From Steroidobacter agaridevorans (GTDB lineage Bacteria > Pseudomonadota > Gammaproteobacteria > Steroidobacterales > Steroidobacteraceae): 64,000 bases of DNA. Each line of letters opens with the position of its first letter. The first letter of the stretch is position 1. The position numbers and the translations under genes were made by a program. Under the pieces are notes generated by a model that was not told where the DNA came from, searched no databases, and saw nothing but the letters and a program-made list of their open reading frames with translations. The stretch lies in contig NZ_BLJO01000005.1 in assembly GCF_009932555.1 (NCBI RefSeq), forward strand, positions 339,556 to 403,555. The letters run 5' to 3'. This document shows positions 51,209 through 59,626 of this stretch, one piece after another.

Positions 51209-52102
51209 TCACATCGGCTGCGCCGCCGGCGGCGGATCCTCCGGCAACGGAATGAACTCCCGATCGTCCCCCACCGGCAACTTGATCCGGCCCGCCTTCC
51301 AATCCGCCTTCGCCTGCTCGATCCGATCCTTGCTCGATGAAACGAAGTTCCACCAGATGTGCCGAGGCCCGACGGCCTCGCCACCGAGCAACATCACAAT
51401 CGACGGCTCGATCGCAGTAATCCCCGGCATCGCGCCCGGCGACAGCACCGCCATCTGCCCCGCGTCGTACTGCTCGCCTTCAATGCGCACCGATCCCTTC
51501 GCGACATAGACCGCACGCTCGCTATATCCGCCGCACACATCCGTCGTGCGCCCCGCATCCAATTCGAGATGCACATAGAACAACGGCGAATGCGTGGTCA
51601 CCGGACTCGTCAGTCCATACGCCGAGCCCGCGATCACCTTGATGCTCAATCCCTTGTCCGTATGCGACGGCAATTGATTCGCATCGAAATGCACGAAGCC
51701 CGGCGCTGTTTCTTCCACCGACTCCGGCAATGCGACCCACGCCTGAATGCCATGCATCGAGCCGCCCTGCTCACGAATGCTGTCGAAGCGCTCCGAATGA
51801 CTGATGCCGCTGCCGGCCGTCATCCAGTTCACTTCACCCGGCCGGATGGTCTGGTGAAACCCGACGCTGTCCCGATGCACGATCTCGCCATCGTAGAGGT
51901 AGGTGATGGTGGAGAGGCCGATGTGAGGATGCGGCCTCACATCGGTCTTGCGCGGCACCTGGGGCGGAAAGTTCACCGGCCCCATGTGGTCGAAGAAAAT
52001 AAACGGCCCGACCATGCGCCGCCTGGTCCAGGGCAGGACCCGGCCGACTTCGAAGCCGCCCAGGTCCTTACGCCGCGCAGGAATCATCAACTCGATCGTC
52101 AC
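51209..52102 (-). CDS. Pirin-family bicupin protein
   Basis: A 297-residue bicupin. The N-terminal cupin has the pirin iron ligands in RPHPHIGLSTITYLYDGEI and SGISHSER, preceded by PFIFFDHMGP. The C-terminal cupin (from about residue 170) and the tail RHIWWNFVSSSKDRIEQAK are typical. Pirins act as quercetinases or redox co-regulators; the role here is unknown. It overlaps the upstream pirin gene by four bases (ATGA). Confidence 0.92.
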   Translation of the reverse strand: MTIELMIPARRKDLGGFEVGRVLPWTRRRMVGPFIFFDHMGPVNFPPQVPRKTDVRPHPHIGLSTITYLYDGEIVHRDSVGFHQTIRPGEVNWMTAGSGISHSERFDSIREQGGSMHGIQAWVALPESVEETAPGFVHFDANQLPSHTDKGLSIKVIAGSAYGLTSPVTTHSPLFYVHLELDAGRTTDVCGGYSERAVYVAKGSVRIEGEQYDAGQMAVLSPGAMPGITAIEPSIVMLLGGEAVGPRHIWWNFVSSSKDRIEQAKADWKAGRIKLPVGDDREFIPLPEDPPPAAQPM

Positions 52103-52818
52103 TGCCGCACTCCACTAGCTCGCTGCAGATCGAACACTATCACCTCGGCGCCGTGGCCATCAGTCAGGGACAACGCAGCCGTGTCCGTCAGCGCCAGCGC
52201 ATCGCCGGCGTTGAGCACGTTGCCGTTCGCCGTGACCTTGCCGCGCGCCACGTGCAAATACACCTGACGATCGGCGGCGATCGCAAGCTCAACCTTCTCG
52301 TCGCCGTCCAACAGGCCGGCATACACCTTCGCATCCTGGTGGATGCTGACCGAGCCGTTCGCACCGTCCGGCGAAGCGATCAGCCGCAACTTGCCGCGCT
52401 TCTCCGCCTCCGGAAAGTGCTTCTGCTCGTAGCTCGGCTGCACGCCCTTCTGGTTCGGCTGAATCCAGATCTGCAGGAAATGCACCGGCTTCTCGCGCGA
52501 CGGATTGAACTCACTGTGCGTCACGCCGCGCCCCGCGCTCATGCGCTGGACATCGCCGGGACGGATGGTCTCGCCCGTGCCCATCGAATCCTTGTGCGCC
52601 AACTCGCCATCGAGCACGTAGCTGATGATCTCCATGTCCCGGTGCCCGTGCGTCCCGAAGCCCGCGCCGGCAGCGACGCGATCTTCGTTGATCACGCGCA
52701 GGGCGCCGAACTCGATGTGCCGGGGATCGTAGTAGTCGGCAAACGAAAAGGTGTGGAACGACTTCAGCCAGCCGTGATCGGCGTAGCCGCGTTCGTTACT
52801 GCGTCGGATGTTCTGCAT
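52099..52818 (-). CDS. Pirin-family protein (YhaK-like)
   Basis: A 239-residue bicupin of the shorter YhaK/YhhW group: RGYADHGWLKSFHTFSFADY at the start, then iron-ligand motifs GTHGHRDMEIISYVLDGEL and GRGVTHSEFNPS. The ATG at 52818 starts MQNIRRSNERG; frame upstream of this is not pirin-like. It is the first gene of a two-pirin operon. The two differ in length and class, so they are unlikely to be a recent duplication. Confidence 0.92.
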   Translation of the reverse strand: MQNIRRSNERGYADHGWLKSFHTFSFADYYDPRHIEFGALRVINEDRVAAGAGFGTHGHRDMEIISYVLDGELAHKDSMGTGETIRPGDVQRMSAGRGVTHSEFNPSREKPVHFLQIWIQPNQKGVQPSYEQKHFPEAEKRGKLRLIASPDGANGSVSIHQDAKVYAGLLDGDEKVELAIAADRQVYLHVARGKVTANGNVLNAGDALALTDTAALSLTDGHGAEVIVFDLQRASGVRQ

Positions 52819-52922
52819 GGTTGGCTCCTCGTTCTCGATGGGGCCAAGGTACGCCGCGGCCGTCCGCGGAAATAGCACGCCCATGCGATAAATCTTATGC
52901 TCGGAGGCAGCTTTTGGCCCTG

Positions 52923-52935
52923 ACCCCCTCATAGC
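52923..52935 (+). promoter_or_regulatory. Shared 13-bp motif upstream of the sigma factor gene
   Basis: ACCCCCTCATAGC lies 42 bases before the sigma factor ATG. The identical 13-mer, in the same orientation relative to its gene, lies 47 bases before the TonB receptor ATG at 59318. It is a candidate element of the promoter recognised by this sigma factor (autoregulation plus target), or a site of a common regulator. Confidence 0.5.
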
Positions 52936-52977
52936 CCCAGAACTCCCCAGAATCCATCCGGGAAACGTCGCACCGAC

Positions 52978-53478
52978 ATGCCCTCCGGCCGCAGCCAACG
53001 CATCGCCGAGTGGGCCCGCCACTGGAACGCGGGCCTGACGCGCTATCTGCGCCGCCGCCTGCCCGGCCGCATCGACCCGGAGGACCTGGCGCAGGAGGTC
53101 TATGTCCGCCTGCTCCGGATCGAGCAGATCGAGCACATCAAGGAGCCGCAGGCGTACCTGTACCGGGTCGCCAGCAACGTGGCGCAGGAATGGCGCCTGC
53201 GGGCCGTGCACGCCAAGCCCCACAGCGACGCCGAGCTGGAAAGCCTGGTCGCCGCGGCCACGCCGGAGTCGCTGCTCGACGATGCGCAGTTCAAGGCGCA
53301 ACTCGACGCGGCGTTACAGACGATGACACCCATGGTGCGAGCGGTGGTGTACCTGAAGCTGCGCGAGGACATGTCGCACGATGAAATCGCCGGCCATCTG
53401 GGCATCACGCCGCGGATGGTCCGCAGAATGTTGACCACTGGTTACGCACACCTCCGCGAGCACATCGAGTTCGATTGA
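52978..53478 (+). CDS. ECF sigma factor (FecI-like)
   Basis: A 166-residue sigma factor with region 2 (about 10-75; RIDPEDLAQEVYVRLLRIEQI, PQAYLYRVASNVAQEWRLR) and region 4 (about 105-160; MTPMVRAVVYLKLREDMSHD, EIAGHLGITPRMVRRMLTTG). Size and sequence match FecI-type factors that work with FecR and TonB receptors. The FecR gene follows three bases after its stop. Its likely targets are the TonB receptor and trehalase genes that converge on this pair. Confidence 0.92.
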   Translation: MPSGRSQRIAEWARHWNAGLTRYLRRRLPGRIDPEDLAQEVYVRLLRIEQIEHIKEPQAYLYRVASNVAQEWRLRAVHAKPHSDAELESLVAAATPESLLDDAQFKAQLDAALQTMTPMVRAVVYLKLREDMSHDEIAGHLGITPRMVRRMLTTGYAHLREHIEFD

Positions 53479-53481
53479 CGC

Positions 53482-54567
53482 ATGCAACCCGATCAAGACA
53501 ACACCCGAGACCCAGCGACGGCGCACGCCCGGCAGTGCGCCGCGCATTGGCTGTCGGTGCTGTCGGATGAGAACTGCACCGAGGCTGAGCGCAAGCAGTT
53601 CTTTGCGTGGCTGCGAGCGTCGGGGCAGCACGTCGATGAGTTTTTGCGACTGAGCCGGCTCACGGGCCGGATGAGTCAGCGGGAGCTATGGCCCGATATG
53701 ACCGTGGCGGAGCTCATCGCGGCGGCGAAGGCGAGTGGCGACGGGAACGTCACAGCGCTCGACCTCCAACCGGAGGTCATCGCAGCTCGGCCTGAGCGCA
53801 AGACTGTGCGATGGCCGCTCGCGGCGGCGATTGCCTGCGTGTGCGTTTTGGTTGGATTGATCGCGGGCCGGTCGCAACTCCAGCAGTGGCTTGCGCCGGA
53901 GTATGTGACGGCGGTCGGCGAGCAGCGCTCCATCACTTTGGAAGACGGCTCGGTCGTCGAACTGAATAGTCGGTCACGACTGCGAGCGCATTTCAAAGCG
54001 GATCTGCGAGCGATCGAGCTGTTGGAGGGTGAAGCGATCTTCCGAGTCTCGAAAGATCCGCACCGCCCGTTCCGAGTCCGCACCGGGGCGACAGATATTG
54101 TCGCGGTGGGCACGGCCTTCAACGTGAAGGCGAGTGACTCACGCACGGTGGTCACGGTGTTGGAAGGTCGCGTGCGAGTGAATCAGCGAGACGCCGCCGC
54201 GCGATCGGCTGCGGCCACGGATAAGGCGATCAGCGAATACGAGCTCGCGGTCGGCGATCAACTGATCGTCGCGAAAGCACAGCCGGCGATTCGTGTGTCG
54301 CTGCGTGATACGGAGAAAGTGACTTCGTGGACGGAACGGAGACTGATATTCGAAGACACTCCTCTGTCGGCGGCTATCTCCGAATTCGCTCGCTACAGCC
54401 CGCGCGCAATCCGTATCGAAGATCCGGCGGTGGCGGAGCGGAAGATCAATGGCGTGTTTGATGCGACGGATCCGGCGTCCCTGGCTGAGTTCCTGCGCGG
54501 GGATGAGACGCTCAGCGTTCGAAACGAAGCGGACGGGTGGGTGGTTAGCTCGCGTCTGCCGGACTAA
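53482..54567 (+). CDS. FecR-family sigma regulator
   Basis: A 361-residue single-pass inner-membrane protein. The cytoplasmic part (about 1-110) includes the DUF4880-like AAHWLSVLSDENCTEAERKQFFAWL. One helix follows (WPLAAAIACVCVLVGLIAG), then the periplasmic FecR domain (about 140-230; GEQRSITLEDGSVVELNSRS, GEAIFRV, VGTAFNVK) and a C-terminal DUF4974-like module (about 285-355). It transmits signal from the STN-containing receptor to the sigma factor. Confidence 0.92.
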   Translation: MQPDQDNTRDPATAHARQCAAHWLSVLSDENCTEAERKQFFAWLRASGQHVDEFLRLSRLTGRMSQRELWPDMTVAELIAAAKASGDGNVTALDLQPEVIAARPERKTVRWPLAAAIACVCVLVGLIAGRSQLQQWLAPEYVTAVGEQRSITLEDGSVVELNSRSRLRAHFKADLRAIELLEGEAIFRVSKDPHRPFRVRTGATDIVAVGTAFNVKASDSRTVVTVLEGRVRVNQRDAAARSAAATDKAISEYELAVGDQLIVAKAQPAIRVSLRDTEKVTSWTERRLIFEDTPLSAAISEFARYSPRAIRIEDPAVAERKINGVFDATDPASLAEFLRGDETLSVRNEADGWVVSSRLPD

Positions 54568-54939
54568 GAGGCGTCGGATGGCTCGCGTCGCCGTTTAACG
54601 CTGCGTTGCTGTAAGAGGCGTGGTGGTTTGCGTCGCCGAAATGTCACAGCGGCTTCGCGCGTGACTCTGCTCCGACCGTGCAACCCTCGGTTGTGAGTTT
54701 GGCGTTGCGCGATGTCGTGACGGCAGTTGCGGCCGCGCCATGCGCGGCCGCTCTGGTGACGTTGCGGCCGGAATTTCGGGCGGTGGATGTCGGGGGGACT
54801 CTCGGGAAGTTCGCAACCACAGTGACTCGGCGACCGCCGTCATTCGAGAGCCGCCCCGGCAGCCGCCGCGAACCACCGACGTCTCAGCTTCTTATCTATC
54901 CAGAACCGCCGCGAGCCAGTGAGGTCCCTCTTAAATTCC
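54568..54939. other. Gene-poor convergent gap with a hairpin
   Basis: A 372-bp gap between the FecR gene and the convergent trehalase gene. I see no convincing reading frame; the open frames present lack start signals and protein-like composition. The one clear structure is a hairpin at 54729-54751. Confidence 0.6.
54729..54751. terminator. GC-rich hairpin between convergent genes
   Basis: GCGGCCGCG, loop CCATG, CGCGGCCGC: a perfect 9-bp stem about 160 bases after the FecR stop and about 190 bases after the trehalase stop on the other strand. No T-tract; it may act as a bidirectional Rho-type terminator. Confidence 0.35.
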
Positions 54940-56511
54940 TTACTCCGCCAACTTCGGATACATCGCCAACAACTTCCTCAACACGCCGTTGGTCCACCCG
55001 AAGCCATCCTGCAACGGATACTCCCCGCCCCCACCGGCTTTATCCGAAACGACGTCGTACTTCTCGACGAGCTTGCCAGTCGCCTTGAACACCTGAAGGT
55101 TCGTGCCAACCCAGCGCTGAGCGATAGTCGCCGCGAGCTGATCCTCGCCGTAATTCTGCAATCCTTTAATAGCCAACCATTGCAGCGGCGCCCAGCCATT
55201 GGGTGCATCCCACTGTTCGCCCGTAGTGATAGTCGTCGTGGCCACGCCATGAGGTTTCAGCAGGCTCGTACGCACAGTGGCCGCAATCAACTTAGCTTGG
55301 TCCTTGCTGGCGACGTTGAAGTACAGCGGATACACCGTCGCTGCAGTCACCTGTGAGTTGAGCCGCTTGGCTCGCCAGTCATAGTCGGTGAAGGCGCCCA
55401 CCTTGGCGTTCCACAAATATTTCGTCATTGCCGCCTGCCGGGTCGCGGCTTTGGCCTTCATGTCGGCGGCACACGCCGGGTCGGCGGTCACTTCGCAACC
55501 TCTGGCGATCGTCCGCTCCAATTGATACAGCAGGCTGTTCAGATCCGGCGGGATCAAATCCGTGGTGTGGATGGTCGCGAGTTCCTTGCCCGCGAACCAG
55601 CGTGAGCTGAAATCCCAGCCACTCTCCGCAGCAGCGCGCAAGTTCCGATAGATCTCAGGCGACCCGGCCTGCTTCGCCGTCGCAACGTCTTCTTTGAAAG
55701 CTTCCTCGCGCGGCACGTTGCGATCGTCGTAGTAACGATTCAGCAACGTGCCATTCGGCAGCTTCACGACGCGGCGGTGCGCGGAGCCGGGCTTGAGCGA
55801 TTCGGAGCCGTCCATCCAGAACTGGTATTCGCGAATCAGCTGCGGCAGATATTTCTTGTAGATCGCCTCGCCTTCTTCATCGGCCGCCAGCTCGATCATC
55901 GCGGCGAAGAACGGCGGCTGGGAGCGGCTGAGGAAATAGCTGCGATTGCCGTTGGGGATGTGGCCGAACTGGTCGATCAGCCAGCCGAAGTTGGCGATCA
56001 TGTCCAGGGTCAGGTCGTGGCGGCCGCTTTCCTCCAGGCCCTGCATGGTGAAGTACGAGTCCCAGTAATAGATCTCGTTGAAGCGCCCGCCCGGCACGAT
56101 GTAGCGATACGGCAGTGCTATACGCGACGTGTACTCGCGCTGGTCCTCGGGCTTGCGCTCGAGCACTTTCCATAGCGCGTCGATGTGCTGACGAACGTCC
56201 TGCCCGGCGACAGTGTGGAAATCGGAAGCGACATTTGGCGGCGGTGCGAAGCGCTCGGCGACGAACTTCTTCAAGTCGAAGCCGGGTTGACCCTTGAGCT
56301 GGCGATATTCGCTCAGGATCTGCTCGGGCGGCCGATTGGGCAGCGCGTCGGTGAACGCCTTGCTGTCGGGGAACACGGCCTCGAGCTGCACGTCTTTGAA
56401 CAGCTCGCCATAAATATCAGCCGGCGTGGGCACGGCCTCCTGCGCCGACGCGACCGCCGCGCCAGCCAACCAAAGACCCATGCAGGCGACTCTCAGAACT
56501 CGTTGAAGCAT
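54940..56511 (-). CDS. treA: Periplasmic alpha,alpha-trehalase
   Basis: A 523-residue GH37 enzyme with a signal peptide (to about residue 24, AAVASAQ). Both trehalase signatures are present: PGGRFNEIYYWDSYFT and QWDAPNGWAPLQW. Catalytic Asp in DGSESLKPGS and the GGGGEY segment near the C-terminus also match. It splits trehalose into two glucose in the periplasm. Start chosen at the ATG 56511, which gives a standard signal peptide; 56568 is an alternative. It follows the TonB receptor gene closely and is probably co-transcribed with it. Confidence 0.92.
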   Translation of the reverse strand: MLQRVLRVACMGLWLAGAAVASAQEAVPTPADIYGELFKDVQLEAVFPDSKAFTDALPNRPPEQILSEYRQLKGQPGFDLKKFVAERFAPPPNVASDFHTVAGQDVRQHIDALWKVLERKPEDQREYTSRIALPYRYIVPGGRFNEIYYWDSYFTMQGLEESGRHDLTLDMIANFGWLIDQFGHIPNGNRSYFLSRSQPPFFAAMIELAADEEGEAIYKKYLPQLIREYQFWMDGSESLKPGSAHRRVVKLPNGTLLNRYYDDRNVPREEAFKEDVATAKQAGSPEIYRNLRAAAESGWDFSSRWFAGKELATIHTTDLIPPDLNSLLYQLERTIARGCEVTADPACAADMKAKAATRQAAMTKYLWNAKVGAFTDYDWRAKRLNSQVTAATVYPLYFNVASKDQAKLIAATVRTSLLKPHGVATTTITTGEQWDAPNGWAPLQWLAIKGLQNYGEDQLAATIAQRWVGTNLQVFKATGKLVEKYDVVSDKAGGGGEYPLQDGFGWTNGVLRKLLAMYPKLAE

Positions 56512-56570
56512 GCCTCGCAGTGTCAACCGGGACGGCGGACACTGCAAGGCGCAGGAATCGCAATTCATCG

Positions 56571-59318
56571 TCAGGGCCAGCGGTACGTCACCGAGCCCAT
56601 GAACGAGCGGCCGAACAACGGGCGCACCATATAAATGTTGCCGATCCCGCCCGAACCCACATCGGTGCGGGGATTGCCTTCGGTCAAGCCGATCTCGTCG
56701 GTGAGGTTGTCGCCGGTCACCTGGAAGGTCCAATTGGCGCCGACATCGAACATCACACCGGCGTCGAGCTTGGTGTACTTGGGCAGCTCGATGCTGTTCT
56801 CGTCGTTCGCGAAACGCTTGCCCGCGTACGTATACGTGAAGTACGCGCGCGCCGCGCCGTCCATGAATGTATACGTCGGCGTGATTCGCGCCATGGTCTT
56901 CGGAATGCGACGAATCACGTTGCCGGTGTTGCCCGCCGCCGAGCCCGTGAATCCTTCGTAGGTCGGATCCTGCTGAGTGATGCTGAAGCGAATGCCCAGC
57001 GCGTCGCTGGGCTGGAACTCGCCTTCGAGCTCGACGCCGCGCGTGCGTGTTTCCGCCCGACGCACGATGGTCTGGCCGTTGGCAAGAATGTCCTGGAACG
57101 GCACGTTGTCGAACTCGGTCTGGAACAAGGTCGCGAACACCACCAGCGTCTCCAGCGACGCCTTGTAACCCAGCTCGATGTTCGTCACCTGATCCTTCTG
57201 CAGCACACCGTTACGCACATCGTCGAAGTGCGGCAGCTTGGCCGAATCGGTGTAGTGACCGAACATCCCGTGCCGAGGCGTGAACTCGTAGTTGAAGCCG
57301 ATGGAGAAGCCGGTGTTGTCGAAATCCTCATCGACGGTGCTGCGATTCGCGCCGATCAAAGAAACGCCGCGGTCGTAGGTCGTTGCCGGATTGCCGTCGA
57401 GATCGGTGGGCACGCCGGGAGCCACTTCCTGCGAGCCCGCGCGAACCGTGCCTTCGATATCCTGCGTGTCGTAGCGAACGCCGAAATCGAAACGCAGCGC
57501 ATCCGTGACCTGCCACTCATCGGCCGCGTACAGCGAATACGCCATCGCGTCGTAGTCGGTGAGCAGGTTGAACGTCGAGTACTTCGTGAAGCCGTTCGCG
57601 TCGGTCACGCCAGGCAGCGCGAGCCGGCGAGGCTGGTCGCTCACGTCCATGAGGATGGAATTGCCGAGACTCCACGCGTCCTGCATCGAGTAATCGGCGA
57701 CATACAAGCCGAACGTCACCGCGTGGGTGTCGAAATTCAAGTTGAGGCGCAGATCGTCCTGGATCGCGTCGAATTCCTTGTTCACGACCCAGTGACCGTG
57801 ATTCTGCACCAGCTGATTCGCTGCGTACGGCGCGCCTGTCGATAGCACAGTGTAATTCGCAGCCACGCCGAGATCGGCCGCGAAGACCGCACCTGTCTCG
57901 GGCGGGTCGCCGGGGAAGATGCCGTCGAAGCGCACTTCGCCATCGGTGTAACGCAACAGATTGGTCACGGAGACCGTGTCGTTGAATTGCCAGTTGAGCT
58001 TGCCGCCGATCGTGGCGAGCTGCGGATGAATGCCGTCTTCGAGATTCGAGCCACGCAGACCGACTTCTGCCGCAGTGACGGGCAAGCCCGCGCGAGCCAG
58101 ATCTTCGCTGTGCAGGGAATAAGTGCCCGCGTCGGCGCCGTTCACACCGCGCGGATCGGAAGGATCGCCGGTCAACGGAATCGGCACGACAAACAACGAA
58201 CGATCGTCGATGTACTTGCCGAAGAACTCGATGCTGCCGTTGTCGAAGCTGCGATCGAGCTTGACGCGGAACTGTCCGCCTTCATCTGCCGTGTAACCTG
58301 GATCGCGAACGCCGTCCGACGTTCGATAATAACCGCCGAGTGCGATGCCCCAGTCGTCGCCGAGCGGTGCACTCCACGCGACATCGCCGCGATACATGCC
58401 GTAATCGCTGAAGCCAAGCTTCACCGAGCCGCGTGCGGAGTCTTTCGCTGTTTGCGTCACGAAGTTCACCGTTCCGCCGACCGCGCCGGCAGTGAAGATC
58501 GGCGCCGTGCCGCCGCGAAGCGCTTCGACACGCTCGATGGTGTCGTCGACACGGACGAATTGATCGGGGTTGTAGAACGACAGCTCGAAGACCGGATAGA
58601 TCGGAATGCCGTCTTCCATCAAACCGACGTAGCGATAGCCGCCGTCTTGAATGATGCCGCGAGCAAACACGTTGCCCTGAGTCGTGCCGGCCGTCGATTC
58701 GACCCAGAAGCCCGGCACCGCCGAGATCAAATCAGCCGAGCTGGACGGTGCTTGCTGAGCGATGTCTTCGGCGTTGAACGTGGAGATCGCGACGCTCGAA
58801 TCGAACTTGGTGCGCTCGGCGACGGCAGTACCCGTGACGATCACCTCTTCCACGCCGAATAACGAATCTGCCGGCGCTTGCTCGCCTCCACCGCCTTGTT
58901 CTTGCGTTTGAGGCAACGGCGCCGGCGCTGGCTCCGTCGCTTGGGCGAGGCGCATCGGTGCGGCCATCGACGTCCGTTGCATGGAAGCTTCGGGTCGTGC
59001 GGGCGCGTCGGTGCTGATTGCGATGGTCTTGGCGTTGACGCGCCGATATTTCAGGCCGGTGTTCTCGAGCAGGCGCTGCAAAGCTTCCTGGCGTGTATAC
59101 GAGCCGCTCAACGCGGGCGCTTCACGGCCCTTGCCGATCTCGGAATAAAACACGACTTGATCGCCGCTCTGTTGCGCATATTCACGCAACGCTTGCGACA
59201 GCGGCTGAGCGGCGATGTTGAATTCCTGGCGCGTCTGGTCGGTGCTGGTTGGATTCGTCTGAGCCAGCGCGCCGGCCGACGCCACGGCCAGCAGCGATGC
59301 GATGATTGCACGCAGCAT
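56571..59318 (-). CDS. TonB-dependent receptor with STN signalling domain
   Basis: A 915-residue outer-membrane transducer: signal peptide (to residue 19, GALAQ), an STN domain (about 32-105; FNIAAQPLSQALREYAQQSG, LQRLLENTGLKYRRVNAKT), a Pro/Gln/Gly-rich linker, TonB-box-like VEEVIVTGTA, plug (VEALRGGTAPIFTAGAVGG) and barrel ending in SVTYRWP. The STN domain should signal to FecR and the sigma factor encoded at 52978-54567. Downstream trehalase suggests trehalose or a trehalose-containing glycan as substrate (inference). It is paralogous to the receptor at 20696-23176. Confidence 0.94.
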   Translation of the reverse strand: MLRAIIASLLAVASAGALAQTNPTSTDQTRQEFNIAAQPLSQALREYAQQSGDQVVFYSEIGKGREAPALSGSYTRQEALQRLLENTGLKYRRVNAKTIAISTDAPARPEASMQRTSMAAPMRLAQATEPAPAPLPQTQEQGGGGEQAPADSLFGVEEVIVTGTAVAERTKFDSSVAISTFNAEDIAQQAPSSSADLISAVPGFWVESTAGTTQGNVFARGIIQDGGYRYVGLMEDGIPIYPVFELSFYNPDQFVRVDDTIERVEALRGGTAPIFTAGAVGGTVNFVTQTAKDSARGSVKLGFSDYGMYRGDVAWSAPLGDDWGIALGGYYRTSDGVRDPGYTADEGGQFRVKLDRSFDNGSIEFFGKYIDDRSLFVVPIPLTGDPSDPRGVNGADAGTYSLHSEDLARAGLPVTAAEVGLRGSNLEDGIHPQLATIGGKLNWQFNDTVSVTNLLRYTDGEVRFDGIFPGDPPETGAVFAADLGVAANYTVLSTGAPYAANQLVQNHGHWVVNKEFDAIQDDLRLNLNFDTHAVTFGLYVADYSMQDAWSLGNSILMDVSDQPRRLALPGVTDANGFTKYSTFNLLTDYDAMAYSLYAADEWQVTDALRFDFGVRYDTQDIEGTVRAGSQEVAPGVPTDLDGNPATTYDRGVSLIGANRSTVDEDFDNTGFSIGFNYEFTPRHGMFGHYTDSAKLPHFDDVRNGVLQKDQVTNIELGYKASLETLVVFATLFQTEFDNVPFQDILANGQTIVRRAETRTRGVELEGEFQPSDALGIRFSITQQDPTYEGFTGSAAGNTGNVIRRIPKTMARITPTYTFMDGAARAYFTYTYAGKRFANDENSIELPKYTKLDAGVMFDVGANWTFQVTGDNLTDEIGLTEGNPRTDVGSGGIGNIYMVRPLFGRSFMGSVTYRWP

Positions 59319-59365
59319 GTATCCCCCGATTAGAGTTGTGGCGGCTCATGGGCACGCCGTTGCCA

Positions 59366-59378
59366 GCTATGAGGGGGT
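59366..59378 (-). promoter_or_regulatory. Shared 13-bp motif upstream of the TonB receptor gene
   Basis: On the minus strand ACCCCCTCATAGC, identical to 52923-52935, ending 47 bases before the receptor ATG. It is the only extended identity I found between the two upstream regions, which supports a functional site. Confidence 0.5.
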
Positions 59379-59401
59379 AACCCTGAAATCCTGCCCCATG
59401 C

Positions 59402-59626
59402 TCAATAATGCGGCGGCTTCTCCTGCTCCAGCGTATACACCGTCTGCTCGGTCATGGTGGCTTCCATTTTGCCGTTCAACGCGGCCAGCTCGGCGCGCAG
59501 CGCATCGATCTCCTGTTGCTGGCGATAGACGACTTCGCTCAGATCGTTATTGGCGCGCTCCAGATAAGCGATCTTCAATTCGATGCGCTCGATGAATTCG
59601 GCATTCATACTCTCGACCTCACTCAT
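59402..59626 (-). CDS. slyX: SlyX-family protein
   Basis: A 74-residue coiled-coil protein: FIERIELKIAYLERANNDLS and VVYRQQQEIDALRAELAAL, ending in EKPPHY, the conserved SlyX tail. Function of SlyX is not established. The ATG at 59626 overlaps the histidine kinase stop (ATGA), so it is translated after the kinase. An internal Met at 59608 is an alternative start. SlyX is usually near slyD, so this pairing is unusual. Confidence 0.85.
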   Translation of the reverse strand: MSEVESMNAEFIERIELKIAYLERANNDLSEVVYRQQQEIDALRAELAALNGKMEATMTEQTVYTLEQEKPPHY

